Made by a program: the position numbers and the translations under genes. This document shows positions 35,139 through 44,456 of a stretch of 64,000 nt of DNA, piece by piece. The stretch comes from Bacteroidota bacterium. GTDB lineage: Bacteria; Bacteroidota; Bacteroidia; AKYH767-A; OLB10. Under the pieces are notes generated by a model. It saw nothing but the letters and a program-made list of their open reading frames with translations, was not told the origin of the DNA and did no database searches. The stretch is from contig JADKDR010000005.1 in NCBI GenBank assembly GCA_016714535.1, forward strand, positions 310,001 through 374,000, written 5' to 3'. Positions within the stretch are counted from its first letter, which is position 1. Each line of letters opens with the position of its first letter.

Positions 35139-37061
35139 ATGAAGTATATTTTTTTATTTTTTTCCTTTTCGATTATATCTGGTGTTACTATAGCTCAGCC
35201 GGATTTTGATTTTGAAAAATTAAAAGCGGAGTTTAAAAATGAGCATGTGTTGTATTTAAATCAAACTGAACATTTAGAAATAAGGAAAAGCAAAGAGGGG
35301 CTTGAAATGGTAAGCAAGATTAATAATGCAATACTTTATCTTGATGACTATGCAGGTAACTATGCAGAAAAACGGATACCATATTCTGAGCACTTCGAAA
35401 GGATTGATGAACTGGAAGCCATAACTTATATACCCGATGGTAAGCGATATAAAAAGGCTAGAGTAGAGGATATTATAGACCGAAGGGTTTCTAAAGATGG
35501 CGTTTTTTACGATGATGCGCACGAAAAATATTTTATCTACAAAGGTTTGCAACCCGGTGCAGTAACCGAAGTTACTTATGAGCAAGTATACAAAGATCCT
35601 TTTTTTATAGGTTCGTTTTGGTTCGAGGATTACATGCCGGTTCAATATGCTCGCTATAATATAACAGCGCCAAGCAGCGTAAAGATTAAGTATAAGTTAT
35701 TTGGCGATACAAGCCTCGTTTTATTTACCAAGAAAATTTCGGGAGATAAGATTACGTACTCGTGGGAAGCAAAAAATTTAAAGGCGAAAGAATATGAACC
35801 GGAGGCATCGGCAGTTTATAAAAGGCCAACCCATATTATCCCCTATATTTCAAGCTATGAAGTTGACAAGGAAGTGGTACAAGTTCTTGGCGAGCCTAAG
35901 CAACTTTACAAATGGTATTATCCTTTTGTCGAAAATTTAAATGTTAAGCCCTCTCGCGAATTAAAGGACTTGGTTGATTCGCTGATAACCGGAGTTTCGC
36001 AACCTGAAGAAAAGATAAAACGTATATACTATTGGGTACAAGAGAGTGTAAAATATATAGCTTTTGAAGATGGTTTGGGTGGTTATCAGCCGCGCGATGC
36101 CGAGGTGGTATTGCAACGAAGGTTTGGCGACTGCAAGGATATGAGCAGCATACTTACTGCTATGCTGCGAATAGCAGGCCTTGACGCTTACCTGTGCATT
36201 ATTGGTACGCGACATATTCCTTATAAATACAGCGACTTTGCATTGCCTCAATTGAACAATCACATGATATGTGCATTAAATGATAATGGGAAATGGAAAT
36301 TTTTGGATGCCACCTTTAATGCATTAAAGTATGGGCTCAATCCTTATCATATTCAAAATAGAGAGGCATTAATTATTAAAGACAGCAATACTTTTGAAGT
36401 GTATGCAATTAACGAAACAGATAAAAGTGTAAATTTGATTATTGACACAGTTATGCTCACCATAAATAACAATACACTGGATGGAAGCGGGGAAATTCGT
36501 TTTACTGGCTATCACAAAAGCAATTATCAGATGGAATGCAGGTATTTGGCATCCAAAGATATCTATGAGCGATTTAGCAAAGTAGTGCAGGCAGGCAATA
36601 ACAAATGCATTACCGATACCCTTAATTACCGTGGCCTAACTGACCGCGATCAGGACCTTATAATAGATTATAAGTACCATATTCATAACTACAGCACCGT
36701 AGTTGATAATTCAGTTTTTGTAAATCTAAATCTAGATAAGCCTTATAAAGACACCCATATAAACAAGGCTCAGAAAAAATATGATATTGAACATGATTTT
36801 AAATCGCAGGATATTTTTGTTGCAGAACTTGAAGTGCCCGCTGGATACACAGTGGTCAAAATTCCTACTGATGTGAAATTTGAGAATCCCAAGTTTGGTT
36901 TTACTATTAAATATGAGCAAAAAGGTAACCGCATAAGGTTGCACCGGACTTGCTTTGTTGATACCTTGTCTATAAAACCTGAATCGTTTGATACATGGAA
37001 CGAAATGATATTAAAACTAAACAACGCTTACAAGCAAACAATTGAATTGGTAAAAAAATAA
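35139..37061 (+). CDS. DUF3857/transglutaminase-like secreted protein with complete triad
   Basis: A 640-residue exported protein with signal peptide ('KYIFLFFSFSIISGVTIAQP'). The N-terminal ~240 residues are a DUF3857 beta-sandwich, followed by a transglutaminase-like core. The thiol triad is present: C332 in 'RRFGDCKDMSSIL', H375 in 'NNHMICAL' and D390 in 'FLDATF'. The C-terminal ~200 residues are a beta domain. Proteins of this type are common in the Bacteroidota cell envelope and may act as peptidases or cross-linkers. The substrate is unknown. It is followed after 10 bp by a paralogue that has lost the triad. The two are almost certainly co-transcribed. Confidence 0.85.
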   Translation: MKYIFLFFSFSIISGVTIAQPDFDFEKLKAEFKNEHVLYLNQTEHLEIRKSKEGLEMVSKINNAILYLDDYAGNYAEKRIPYSEHFERIDELEAITYIPDGKRYKKARVEDIIDRRVSKDGVFYDDAHEKYFIYKGLQPGAVTEVTYEQVYKDPFFIGSFWFEDYMPVQYARYNITAPSSVKIKYKLFGDTSLVLFTKKISGDKITYSWEAKNLKAKEYEPEASAVYKRPTHIIPYISSYEVDKEVVQVLGEPKQLYKWYYPFVENLNVKPSRELKDLVDSLITGVSQPEEKIKRIYYWVQESVKYIAFEDGLGGYQPRDAEVVLQRRFGDCKDMSSILTAMLRIAGLDAYLCIIGTRHIPYKYSDFALPQLNNHMICALNDNGKWKFLDATFNALKYGLNPYHIQNREALIIKDSNTFEVYAINETDKSVNLIIDTVMLTINNNTLDGSGEIRFTGYHKSNYQMECRYLASKDIYERFSKVVQAGNNKCITDTLNYRGLTDRDQDLIIDYKYHIHNYSTVVDNSVFVNLNLDKPYKDTHINKAQKKYDIEHDFKSQDIFVAELEVPAGYTVVKIPTDVKFENPKFGFTIKYEQKGNRIRLHRTCFVDTLSIKPESFDTWNEMILKLNNAYKQTIELVKK

Positions 37062-37071
37062 TACAAGCAAT

Positions 37072-39024
37072 ATGATTAAGTATTTCGCATTCGTGCTCTC
37101 TTTGTCAATAGTTAGTTGTTTTACAATCCTTGCTCAAGACATAGATTACGCTCAGTTTCATTTTGACAAAAAGGCACCAGTGCCAGAGCTAAACGCAGAA
37201 GCTAAAAAGGAACCGGCAGTGCTTTTAAAAGATAAGCGAGTTGTAGAATATGTTTACAGTGATAAAGGCGATTTGGAATCCTATACATTCAGATATAAGG
37301 CCATTGCCCTGTTGGAAGACCGTGCCATTGAGATGTATAACAAAATATATGTTCAGGCTTACAGCATCGAGCAGATAAAAAAATTGCGAGTACGAAGCAC
37401 TTCTCCTTCAGGAAAAGTAATTACACTAGGCGAAGCTGAAATGAAAGAAACCACTGAAGATGGCAGAACATTTTTTATACTTGCCATCGAAGGATTAGAG
37501 AAAAATAGCTTGCTTGAGTATTATTATATTTTGCAAAACGGGGTTAGTTACTGGGGTACCGAAAAATTGCAGACCAGAAGCTATGTGCAAAAATCAGAGC
37601 TTGAGATTATTTCTCCCAAAAATTTATTTTTTAAAGCAAAATCTTACAACGGATACGGAGCTTGTATAGATAGCACTGGCAATGAAAAAAATTATATAAT
37701 GGCTGCAGCTGAAAATATTACCCCAACCTACGAAGAACAATTTTCGCCAGACGAAGCAGCAGCCATGCGAGTAGAATATAGTATGCAACGCAACAGTGCA
37801 CGCGAAGGTTTAAGTATGTTCGATTTTAAAAAGGCGGCTACCTACTTTTTTGAGCAACTACATCCTGAAAAAACGCTTAGCGAAAAATCGTTAAAGAAAA
37901 TTATTGCTAACCTTGAAACTAAAAATGAGAATGAAGAGAAAATGGTTTTGGCAATTGAGAATCACATAAAATCGGCATACCAGATAATTGATAATACCAA
38001 TAGCAAATCACTTGACGATGTGGTGAAAAATAAATACGGCACTCAAACCGAAATTAACCAACTATACGTGGCGTTGTTTGAATATCTTGATATTCCCTAT
38101 GAAATGGGACTTACATGTAATCGGTTCGAAAAAAAATTTGATAAAGAGTTTGAAGCATGGAATTACCTCGATGAAGTAATTTTTTATTTTCCGGGTTCCA
38201 AGGGATATTTGAGTACCAATAACATTACCCTCCGATACCCAATGATACAGCAACATTATATAAATCAACAAGCTTTGTTTATTGCTAGTTTTGGCATTGG
38301 CGAAGTGAAGAAGGCCGTTCATTCTGTGCGTACTATTGAACCACCTGCTGCCGATAAAAGCAATGATAATCTTGATTTAAAAATTTCATTTTCAAAGGAT
38401 ATGGAGGCAGCAGAGATTGATTACACAAGGGAAATTACAGGTTATAATGCAGCGGGAATAAGACCGTTTTATTTTATAACAGCGCAGGATAAGCGCAGTG
38501 AATTAATAGAGCAAGTAATTAAAGAAAAGAATGACAATTCTAAAATAGAAAAATTGCAGGTACTCAACTATGACATGACCACAGATGATGTGCAGAAACC
38601 ATTTACGATGAAATGCATTTTTATCAATCCGAATTTGTTAGAAGCTGCCGGAGATAAGTATTTATTTAAGCTAGGCGAAACTATAGGAGCACAAACCGAA
38701 ATGTATAACGAGCGTCCGCGAGTTACGGATATTGAGAATGAATACAACCGCTTTTACTTGCGAAAAATAGAGGTAGCCATACCTGAAGGATACACCGCAA
38801 CCGGCCTTGAAAAGTTAAAAATGAACGTGGTGATGCCAAAGGATAAAGCAAAGGGTACAGGTTTTGAGAGCGATTATGTATTGGAAGGAGACAAGTTGAC
38901 CGTTACGGTGCGAGAGTATTACAACGACCTTGTTTTGCCAAAAAGCGAGTATGAGCAATTTGTAAAAGTGATAAATGCAGCTGCCGATTTTAATAAGATA
39001 ACGTTGGTTCTACAAAAAAAATAA
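37072..39024 (+). CDS. DUF3857/transglutaminase-like secreted protein without catalytic Cys
   Basis: 650 residues, with signal peptide ('FAFVLSLSIVSCFTILAQ') and the same domain order as the gene before it. At the place of the catalytic 'FGDCKD' it has 'YGTQTE' (Q325 for Cys). The His and Asp segments are also not recognisable. It is therefore probably inactive as a thiol enzyme and may bind the same partner or assist the active paralogue. It lies 10 bp after the active copy and ends 47 bp before the sirtuin gene. The C-terminal domain has 'TEMYNERPRVTDIENEYNRF'. No other enzyme motif was found. Confidence 0.8.
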   Translation: MIKYFAFVLSLSIVSCFTILAQDIDYAQFHFDKKAPVPELNAEAKKEPAVLLKDKRVVEYVYSDKGDLESYTFRYKAIALLEDRAIEMYNKIYVQAYSIEQIKKLRVRSTSPSGKVITLGEAEMKETTEDGRTFFILAIEGLEKNSLLEYYYILQNGVSYWGTEKLQTRSYVQKSELEIISPKNLFFKAKSYNGYGACIDSTGNEKNYIMAAAENITPTYEEQFSPDEAAAMRVEYSMQRNSAREGLSMFDFKKAATYFFEQLHPEKTLSEKSLKKIIANLETKNENEEKMVLAIENHIKSAYQIIDNTNSKSLDDVVKNKYGTQTEINQLYVALFEYLDIPYEMGLTCNRFEKKFDKEFEAWNYLDEVIFYFPGSKGYLSTNNITLRYPMIQQHYINQQALFIASFGIGEVKKAVHSVRTIEPPAADKSNDNLDLKISFSKDMEAAEIDYTREITGYNAAGIRPFYFITAQDKRSELIEQVIKEKNDNSKIEKLQVLNYDMTTDDVQKPFTMKCIFINPNLLEAAGDKYLFKLGETIGAQTEMYNERPRVTDIENEYNRFYLRKIEVAIPEGYTATGLEKLKMNVVMPKDKAKGTGFESDYVLEGDKLTVTVREYYNDLVLPKSEYEQFVKVINAAADFNKITLVLQKK

Positions 39025-39071
39025 ACAAGCTTATTGTTACAGGTATTAATTAATTCCCATTATTAATTGCA

Positions 39072-39758
39072 ATGAAAAAAGTAGTAGTTTTTACAGGAGC
39101 TGGTGTTAGTGCCGAAAGCGGAATAAAAACGTTTCGCGATAGTAATGGACTTTGGGAAGAACACAGAATAGAAGATGTTGCTACACCTGAGGCATGGCAG
39201 CGCAATCCGGAGTTGGTGCAATCTTTTTATAATGACAGACGTAAGCAGTTACTAGAGGTGGAGCCCAATCAGGCACATTATTCAATTGCAAATCTTACCA
39301 ATTATTTTAGTACCAAGGTTATTACTCAAAATGTTGACGACTTGCATGAGCGTGCCGGAAGTAAAAATGTGCTACACCTTCATGGTGAATTGCGCAAATC
39401 GCGCAGTACAGTTAACCCAAGCTTGGTTTACGATATACCAGGATGGGAACTGGGTATGGGAGATACCTGCGCTATGGGTTCGCAATTGCGACCACACATT
39501 GTGTGGTTTGGTGAAGCAGTTCCGTTGATGGAACATGCCATTATGCAAGCTCAAGATGCAGATATTTTTATTGTAATTGGTAGTTCTCTCGAAGTTTATC
39601 CTGCAGCCAGTCTTATTGAGTTTGCCCCTGAGAATTGTGTTAAATATTTTATTGATCCCAATGCCCGAAAGTTAGGCCATATTCAAAACCTGCATGTAAT
39701 AAAGGGTACTGCTGCATCCGAAGTTCCCAAATTAGTTGAGCATTTAATTGCACGTTAA
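39072..39758 (+). CDS. cobB: Sirtuin-type NAD-dependent deacylase without zinc cysteines
   Basis: NAD+-dependent protein-lysine deacylase. 'VVVFTGAGVSAESGIKTFRD' is the nucleotide-binding signature, 'VITQNVDDLHERAGSKNVLH' carries the NAD-ribose contacts, and the catalytic base is H104 in 'LHLHGEL'. Y53 and R56 in 'FYNDRRKQL' form the Yxx(R) acyl pocket that marks class III (SIRT5-like) enzymes preferring succinyl or malonyl lysine. The usual four zinc cysteines are missing; only one Cys is in that region ('GDTCAMG'), which is also the case in other Bacteroidota members as I recall. 228 residues. It stands 47 bp after the transglutaminase-like pair, and a 290-bp gap follows. Confidence 0.9.
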   Translation: MKKVVVFTGAGVSAESGIKTFRDSNGLWEEHRIEDVATPEAWQRNPELVQSFYNDRRKQLLEVEPNQAHYSIANLTNYFSTKVITQNVDDLHERAGSKNVLHLHGELRKSRSTVNPSLVYDIPGWELGMGDTCAMGSQLRPHIVWFGEAVPLMEHAIMQAQDADIFIVIGSSLEVYPAASLIEFAPENCVKYFIDPNARKLGHIQNLHVIKGTAASEVPKLVEHLIAR

Positions 39759-40049
39759 CCCATAACTTGGCAATAACTTTCATTAATTTCTCTTAGCTCT
39801 TAAAAATTGCTGAATGGTGTTGCTTTTTTTTCGTTTTCATTTAAGTTTAGTTTGAGCCTATATCCATTGTCTTTGCTTTGCAAAGGCTCATTGCACAGAT
39901 ATCAAAGATTAAATCTATCATGTGGCAGCCCAATTATTAAGCGCATTATCTGTCATGTTAAAGATGCCGTAAAAATTGAACCATCAACCAATGTTTTTAA
40001 ATAATTGTTTTCATTTGCAATGAAGATGCTGATCTTGGATTAAAAAATT

Positions 40050-40651
40050 ATGTTTAGAGACTATTTCCAAAACCAACCAGAATTATACGAATGGGTTATT
40101 CTGCCACTTATGATTTTTCTGTCGCGTGCCTCTGACGTATCATTGGGTACCCTGCGCAATATTCTTATAAATAAAAATCAGAAAAAGATAGTCCCTTTTA
40201 TAGGTTTTTTGCAGAAGCAATGCTTTGGCTATTTGCTGTAAGCGGTGTATTAGGATATGTAAATAATTGGATTGGTTACCTGGCATGGGGCTTAGGGTTT
40301 GCAACAGGCATTTTTCTTGGTATTAAGATTGACGAGAAGTTAGGCCTCGGATATCAGTTGTTTCAGATCATTACTCATATGGATGTGGCAGAATTGCTAC
40401 AAAGTTTGAAGGAAGAGGGTTTCTCTGCAACGGTATTAAATGGAGAAGGTACACGTGGCAAAGTATTACATATTTCACTGATTGTATTGCGTACCGAAAG
40501 TCTCAGGATTCGTTATTTATTAGGGGTTTACGCCCCTGGAGCATTCTATACAATATCGGATGTTAGGGAGTCTAATGCAGGAGTATTCCCCCAAAACCAT
40601 AGAAATAGTATTCTTTTTTACGTAAAAAGGTTACTTCCCTTGCACAAATAG
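40050..40651 (+). CDS. DUF2179 membrane protein (one frameshift)
   Basis: UPF0316/DUF2179-type protein. The first 63 residues ('PLMIFLSRASDVSLGTLRNI', 'KKIVPFIGF') stop at 40241. The continuation is in another frame from 40220. Adding one T to the T run at 40205-40210 joins them as 'FIGFFAEAMLWLFAVSGVLG', with 200 residues in all, the family norm. Three transmembrane helices precede a cytosolic DUF2179 domain ('VAELLQSLKEEGFSATVLNG', 'GKVLHISLIVLRTES'). The family's function is unknown; the soluble domain resembles PII-like folds. The break is likely a homopolymer error. A short hairpin terminator follows. Confidence 0.85.
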
Positions 40652-40703
40652 TAACTTTGAGCGATATTTGAAACCAAACAAACGTTAGTTGTTGTGTAGT
40701 AAA

Positions 40704-40726
40704 GCGACCAAAAAGTCGCATTTTTT
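40704..40726 (+). terminator. Short hairpin terminator after the DUF2179 gene
   Basis: GCGAC (40704-40708) and GTCGC (40715-40719) form a 5-bp GC-rich stem with loop CAAAAA, followed by T6. It lies between the DUF2179 and COX3-like genes; the stem is short, so it may be leaky. Confidence 0.5.
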
Positions 40727-40753
40727 AACCTTACATAAGATACTTTAGAAGTC

Positions 40754-41380
40754 ATGAGCGACAAAAAAACAGGTAATAAAATTTATTCAACGAGTACCTT
40801 TTCTCGTATTGAACAATTACATCCATTCAAGACTTTTTTATTTTTTGCAATGGTAGGAAGCACATTGGTTTTCCTTTCACTGCTATGTGTCTATGTCATG
40901 AATACTGATTTTGCAACATTATCATCCTATAGTTTACCAAAAGCATTTACCATTGGTACCATTCTGGTTTTGTTCAGTAATTTTTGCATTTCGCATTGCG
41001 CAAGAGCCTATAGCGAGGATAGAATAAAGAATCTGCAATTGCTTCTTTCTATTACGCTAGTATTAACTGCCGCATTTTGCATTTGTCAGTTTTACGGATG
41101 GAAATTAATGTTTAACTCCGGGTTAATAATTGCCAATGCCGAGGCCATGAAATATCTATACATCGTTTCTGGCTTATATATGTTACACCTCATTATTGGA
41201 ATTGGTTCGTTAGTCTATTTCAATCTTTCTATTTTTTCTATTTCTGGCGACATAGTAAAAACGTTGCTCTACTTTAGCAATAAGTCAAATAAAACACGCA
41301 TCGAGATTCTTTCAGTGTACTGGCATTTTACAACTTTTTTGTGGCTTACAATGTTTACACTTTTTCTTGTTACATTGTAA
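40754..41380 (+). CDS. Orphan cytochrome-oxidase subunit III-like protein
   Basis: A 208-residue protein with five transmembrane helices (~28-48, 62-82, 97-115, 135-158, 185-207). Subunit III hallmarks: 'HPFKTFLFFAMVGSTLVFLS' at the first helix, 'FCICQFYGWKLMFNSGL', 'YLYIVSGLYMLHLIIGIGSL' (the conserved His) and 'SVYWHFTTFLWLTMFTLFLV' at the end (W-H-F/D...W). No subunit I or II gene is next to it, so it is an orphan copy like the NorE-type proteins. It may stabilise an oxidase encoded elsewhere. It is probably transcribed alone: a weak terminator precedes it and the next gene on this strand starts 255 bp later. Confidence 0.8.
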   Translation: MSDKKTGNKIYSTSTFSRIEQLHPFKTFLFFAMVGSTLVFLSLLCVYVMNTDFATLSSYSLPKAFTIGTILVLFSNFCISHCARAYSEDRIKNLQLLLSITLVLTAAFCICQFYGWKLMFNSGLIIANAEAMKYLYIVSGLYMLHLIIGIGSLVYFNLSIFSISGDIVKTLLYFSNKSNKTRIEILSVYWHFTTFLWLTMFTLFLVTL

Positions 41381-41395
41381 ATTCAATTTGGTTTT

Positions 41396-41578
41396 TCATG
41401 AATTCGCAACCAGCATTATTTCCGGTTTAGCAATTTGTTGTAATCCATCAGCCTCTACTTTTTTTATTAATTTATAGTCATAAGATTTATTTAACAATTC
41501 ATTTTGTGAAATACCTATTGCGCGTGCATCAAAAGTTTGTATTGCCCAGGGATTTAACTTAACTAAAATGTTATACAT
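41396..41578 (-). CDS. Possible small protein, function unknown
   Basis: 60 codons on the minus strand, from ATG 41578 to TGA, in the 255-bp space between the COX3-like and ARPP-1 genes. The sequence ('NPWAIQTFDARAIGISQNEL', then 'LLNKSYDYKLIKKVEADGLQ') has balanced, protein-like composition and no long low-complexity run. There is an upstream stop 30 bp before the ATG, with in-frame codons between. No homologue, signal or domain is recognised. It could be a remnant of a lost gene or chance. Confidence 0.3.
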   Translation of the reverse strand: MYNILVKLNPWAIQTFDARAIGISQNELLNKSYDYKLIKKVEADGLQQIAKPEIMLVANS

Positions 41579-41635
41579 GCAATTAAAGTGGGCACCCTCA
41601 CGTATTTTTTAATAATCACTTAAACAAAAATCAAA

Positions 41636-42847
41636 ATGAAAAGAAGTACACTCATCATTATCGTATTATTAGCTGTAGTATTTTTTACAGGAGGCTATGC
41701 CTTTCGTTTGTTGCTTGTAAAAGGAGATTTTAACAGTAACAAGCCATTAATGGCTGCGCGTTTTGCAAATCAATTGCCAGATATAATTTCAGCCGAAGAA
41801 GAAATAAAAGAGATGCCCAAGGCCGCAACTGCTAGCTCAAACTTTTCGATTTCAGTAAAAAGTATAACCCGGTATAAGAATCTTTCGATGTTTGCATTAA
41901 TAAGTAATACTGAACTTGATGCTAAAAAGTATATCACGTTGCAAGAGGCTATAAAAAAGGGGATGGCCATTGTGCACGAAACAGAGGATGTCAACAATCT
42001 TTCTATAACCAATAAGTCAAATTCATTTCTATTTGTAAATGCAGGGGATATAGTAAAAGGTGGTAAGCAAGACCGCACACTGGCCACAGATTTAATAATA
42101 GGACCAAATCAGCAGCGGGTTAAGCTAGCAAGTTTTTGTGTTGAGCATGGAAGGTGGAGTAACCGGGCAGGAGAGGTAACAACTCATTTTAACGCATCCG
42201 AGAAATCGTTATCGAGCAACGAGCTTAAAATTGCCGCCAAGCGACAGCGCAACCAATCGCAAGTATGGGAGAAAGTTTCAGTACAACAGAATAAATTGAC
42301 AGATAATATTTCGAAGATAACAGGTGCTAAAGGGTATATCGCGAGTGACGAGGCTTCCAGATCGAGTTTGCAACTTACGTTAGAAAACAGTGTGGTTGAC
42401 TCACTCCTAAGTGATTATAAAAAGTATCTGCAACATGCACTTAAACAAGATGGTGTAAACGGAGTTGCATTTTTTATTAATGGAAAATTTTATGCACTCG
42501 ATATTTATAATAATGCACAGCTATTTAATGACCTGGCTAATAAGTTGCTCGAAGCCGCAATAACCGAGGCCATTAGTGAGTATAATGAGAACATTACTGT
42601 AAATCCCCTGAATACCGAGCATTTAATGGTGTATTTAAAAAAGGAATTTAAAGTAGACAATACCATTAATCCTAATAAATACACAACCATAGTCAATAAG
42701 ATTTTCAAAGATAAAAGCGATATATTTTTATTTGAAACTATAGATACCCATGCAACAAATTGGTTGCACCGCAACATTCTGGTTGATGTAGAAAATACAG
42801 CAAGCAACATCAAGCCTCAACAGAGTAATCAGTATTTAAGGAACTAA
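41636..42847 (+). CDS. ARPP-1 (DUF6569) domain protein
   Basis: 403 residues with an N-terminal signal/anchor helix (~4-26, 'STLIIIVLLAVVFFTGGYAF'), so it is at the inner membrane or periplasm. Residues ~75-330 resemble the ARPP-1 domain: 'TLQEAIKKGMAIVHETEDVN', 'FVNAGDIVKGGKQDRTLATD' and 'ASFCVEHGRWSNR' match the family's 'DGE.L.GA.QNR' and 'CVE.GRW' signatures. ARPP-1 was predicted to be linked to ADP-ribosylation or NAD-consuming systems by gene neighbourhood, but its biochemical role is not established. A sirtuin gene lies 1.9 kb upstream on the same strand. Adjacent genes are otherwise unrelated. The assignment of the domain is fairly sure; the function is not known. Confidence 0.75.
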   Translation: MKRSTLIIIVLLAVVFFTGGYAFRLLLVKGDFNSNKPLMAARFANQLPDIISAEEEIKEMPKAATASSNFSISVKSITRYKNLSMFALISNTELDAKKYITLQEAIKKGMAIVHETEDVNNLSITNKSNSFLFVNAGDIVKGGKQDRTLATDLIIGPNQQRVKLASFCVEHGRWSNRAGEVTTHFNASEKSLSSNELKIAAKRQRNQSQVWEKVSVQQNKLTDNISKITGAKGYIASDEASRSSLQLTLENSVVDSLLSDYKKYLQHALKQDGVNGVAFFINGKFYALDIYNNAQLFNDLANKLLEAAITEAISEYNENITVNPLNTEHLMVYLKKEFKVDNTINPNKYTTIVNKIFKDKSDIFLFETIDTHATNWLHRNILVDVENTASNIKPQQSNQYLRN

Positions 42848-42874
42848 ACTAAAAGTCGAGTTTTAATGCGTTAG

Positions 42875-44216
42875 TTAAGTTGACTGCATTCGAATTATTG
42901 CATAGCCGGGATAGTAATTATTGATTCGATTTCCAATCTTTTTGGCAAAACCCAATGGGAGCTCATCAAAATAGTAAACGAACGTTTCGTTTACATCTAT
43001 AGAAGGCAACGTTGTACCTCCGCGCAGATAAACCAATGCATCATCGTATGAAAGGGCAACAGAACGAAATGCATCCTGATTAAATCTGGTACATAATGCC
43101 AAGGATAATTCTGGTAAGAATTTACGCATTTGGGTATCGCCAATTTTGCAACCGCAATCAACTATGCGGATATGATTTTCGAGTTTACTTAGCATATCAG
43201 CCGCTTGTACAGGCAAGGCATGCATGTTATTGCCAATCATTCTGTAATCATACGAAGTATGATTTAGTAGAAATGGTTCCTTATTACTAACCTGAACATA
43301 CCTGCTGGTTTTGTTGCGTCTGGCACTTTTACGATTATTAGTTGAATCATTTTTTCTTAACATGGCAACCGTAAACCCTTCGCCTTTGCTTTGGCCTGCA
43401 AAAAAGCGGTTAGCGTTAATATTTTTTTGCTGAAGGAAATATTCCTTCGGCCTCTGATTTTACAGCAATGTTTTCTGCCTTTAAATTTTCAATTGCCCAA
43501 AGTATATTTTCTTCGTTTTCATATGTATTGTAAGTACAAGTAGAATAAATAATATAACCACCGGGCTTGAGCAATTGCCATGCATCGGTAAGTAGTTTTT
43601 TTTGCCTAGCAGCATTTAGCTTTACACTTTCTTCACTCCAATAATGCAAAGCTTCTTTATCTTTTCTAAACATGCCTTCGCCACTGCACGGTGCATCCAG
43701 TAAAATCAGCTCAAATAATTCTCCTGCTTCAGCAAAACTTTCGATGGATGATTGAGTAACTATACTGTTCATATTTCCCCATTTGGCCATGTTGTATTGT
43801 AAACTTCCGGTACGGCTTGCTATTACTTCGTTGCTAATTAGTATACTTTCTGCATGCAGGTAATCTAAAAGAAGAGTCGATTTGCCCCCCGGTGCTGCGC
43901 ATGCATCAAGCACAGTTATTGGTTTTTCATTTAGCTTAAGAGCATTAACAACATAGCCTATGAACATAGATGATGCCTCTTGTACATAATAACGCCCCTG
44001 ATGAAAATGGGGGTCAAGTGTAAACTTAGGTCGTTGTGGCAAATAATATCCATACTTACACCATGCTACACAATCCTCAGAAGGTGGTACGGCATGTTTG
44101 TTTGCATTCACTCTAACCGAAACGGGTACCGCTCCATCAAGAAAACGTTGAGCAATGCTATCAGCGATTTTAAGATTAGTTGTAATAAACTTGATGTAGT
44201 TGCTTTCTGTTGACAT
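42875..44216 (-). CDS. rsmF: RsmF/NOL1-type rRNA cytosine-C5 methyltransferase (one frameshift)
   Basis: SAM-dependent m5C methyltransferase of the Sun/NOP2/RsmF family acting on 16S rRNA. Motif I is 'LDACAAPGGKSTLLLDYL', motif IV is 'ILLDAPCSGEGMFRKD' and the catalytic Cys of motif VI is in 'YIIYSTCTYNT'. The first frame ends at 43416 after 'EGIFPSAKKY'. Removing one base from the A7 run (T7 at 43422-43428 on the plus strand) gives 'FPSAKNINANRFFAGQSKGE' and continues into the C-terminal PUA-like part ('GNNMHALPVQAADMLSKLEN'), which ends at 42875. The joined protein has 446 residues, normal for RsmF. The break is probably a homopolymer error. The gene is divergent from DUF3467. Confidence 0.92.
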
Positions 44217-44426
44217 TCTAATAGTTTGCTGCCTGCTCAGATTTTTAGTCTGTTTATGATTTATAATTTGAATTTATTTCGAGCTATTTTTTTATTATTA
44301 GGAAACGTTCTGCAGATTTATTGCAGTGTGCGATGGCATAAAAACCTAACGAAGATAATTGGAAAATTCGCTATCAGAAAACAATTAGATAAATCTTATA
44401 CCTTCTCTTTATAACAAATAAAAATA

Positions 44427-44434
44427 TAACTTTG
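44427..44434 (+). promoter_or_regulatory. Putative -7 box of the DUF3467 gene
   Basis: TAACTTTG fits TAnnTTTG exactly and ends 22 bp before the ATG at 44457. The -33 element is not obvious. Confidence 0.45.
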
Positions 44435-44456
44435 TCACAAAATAATTTTATTAAAA

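Noticed and set aside
39807..40004. Possible 65-codon gene between the sirtuin and DUF2179 genes
   Set aside because: It begins at a TTG, shows poor codon balance and has no domain, signal or conserved neighbour.
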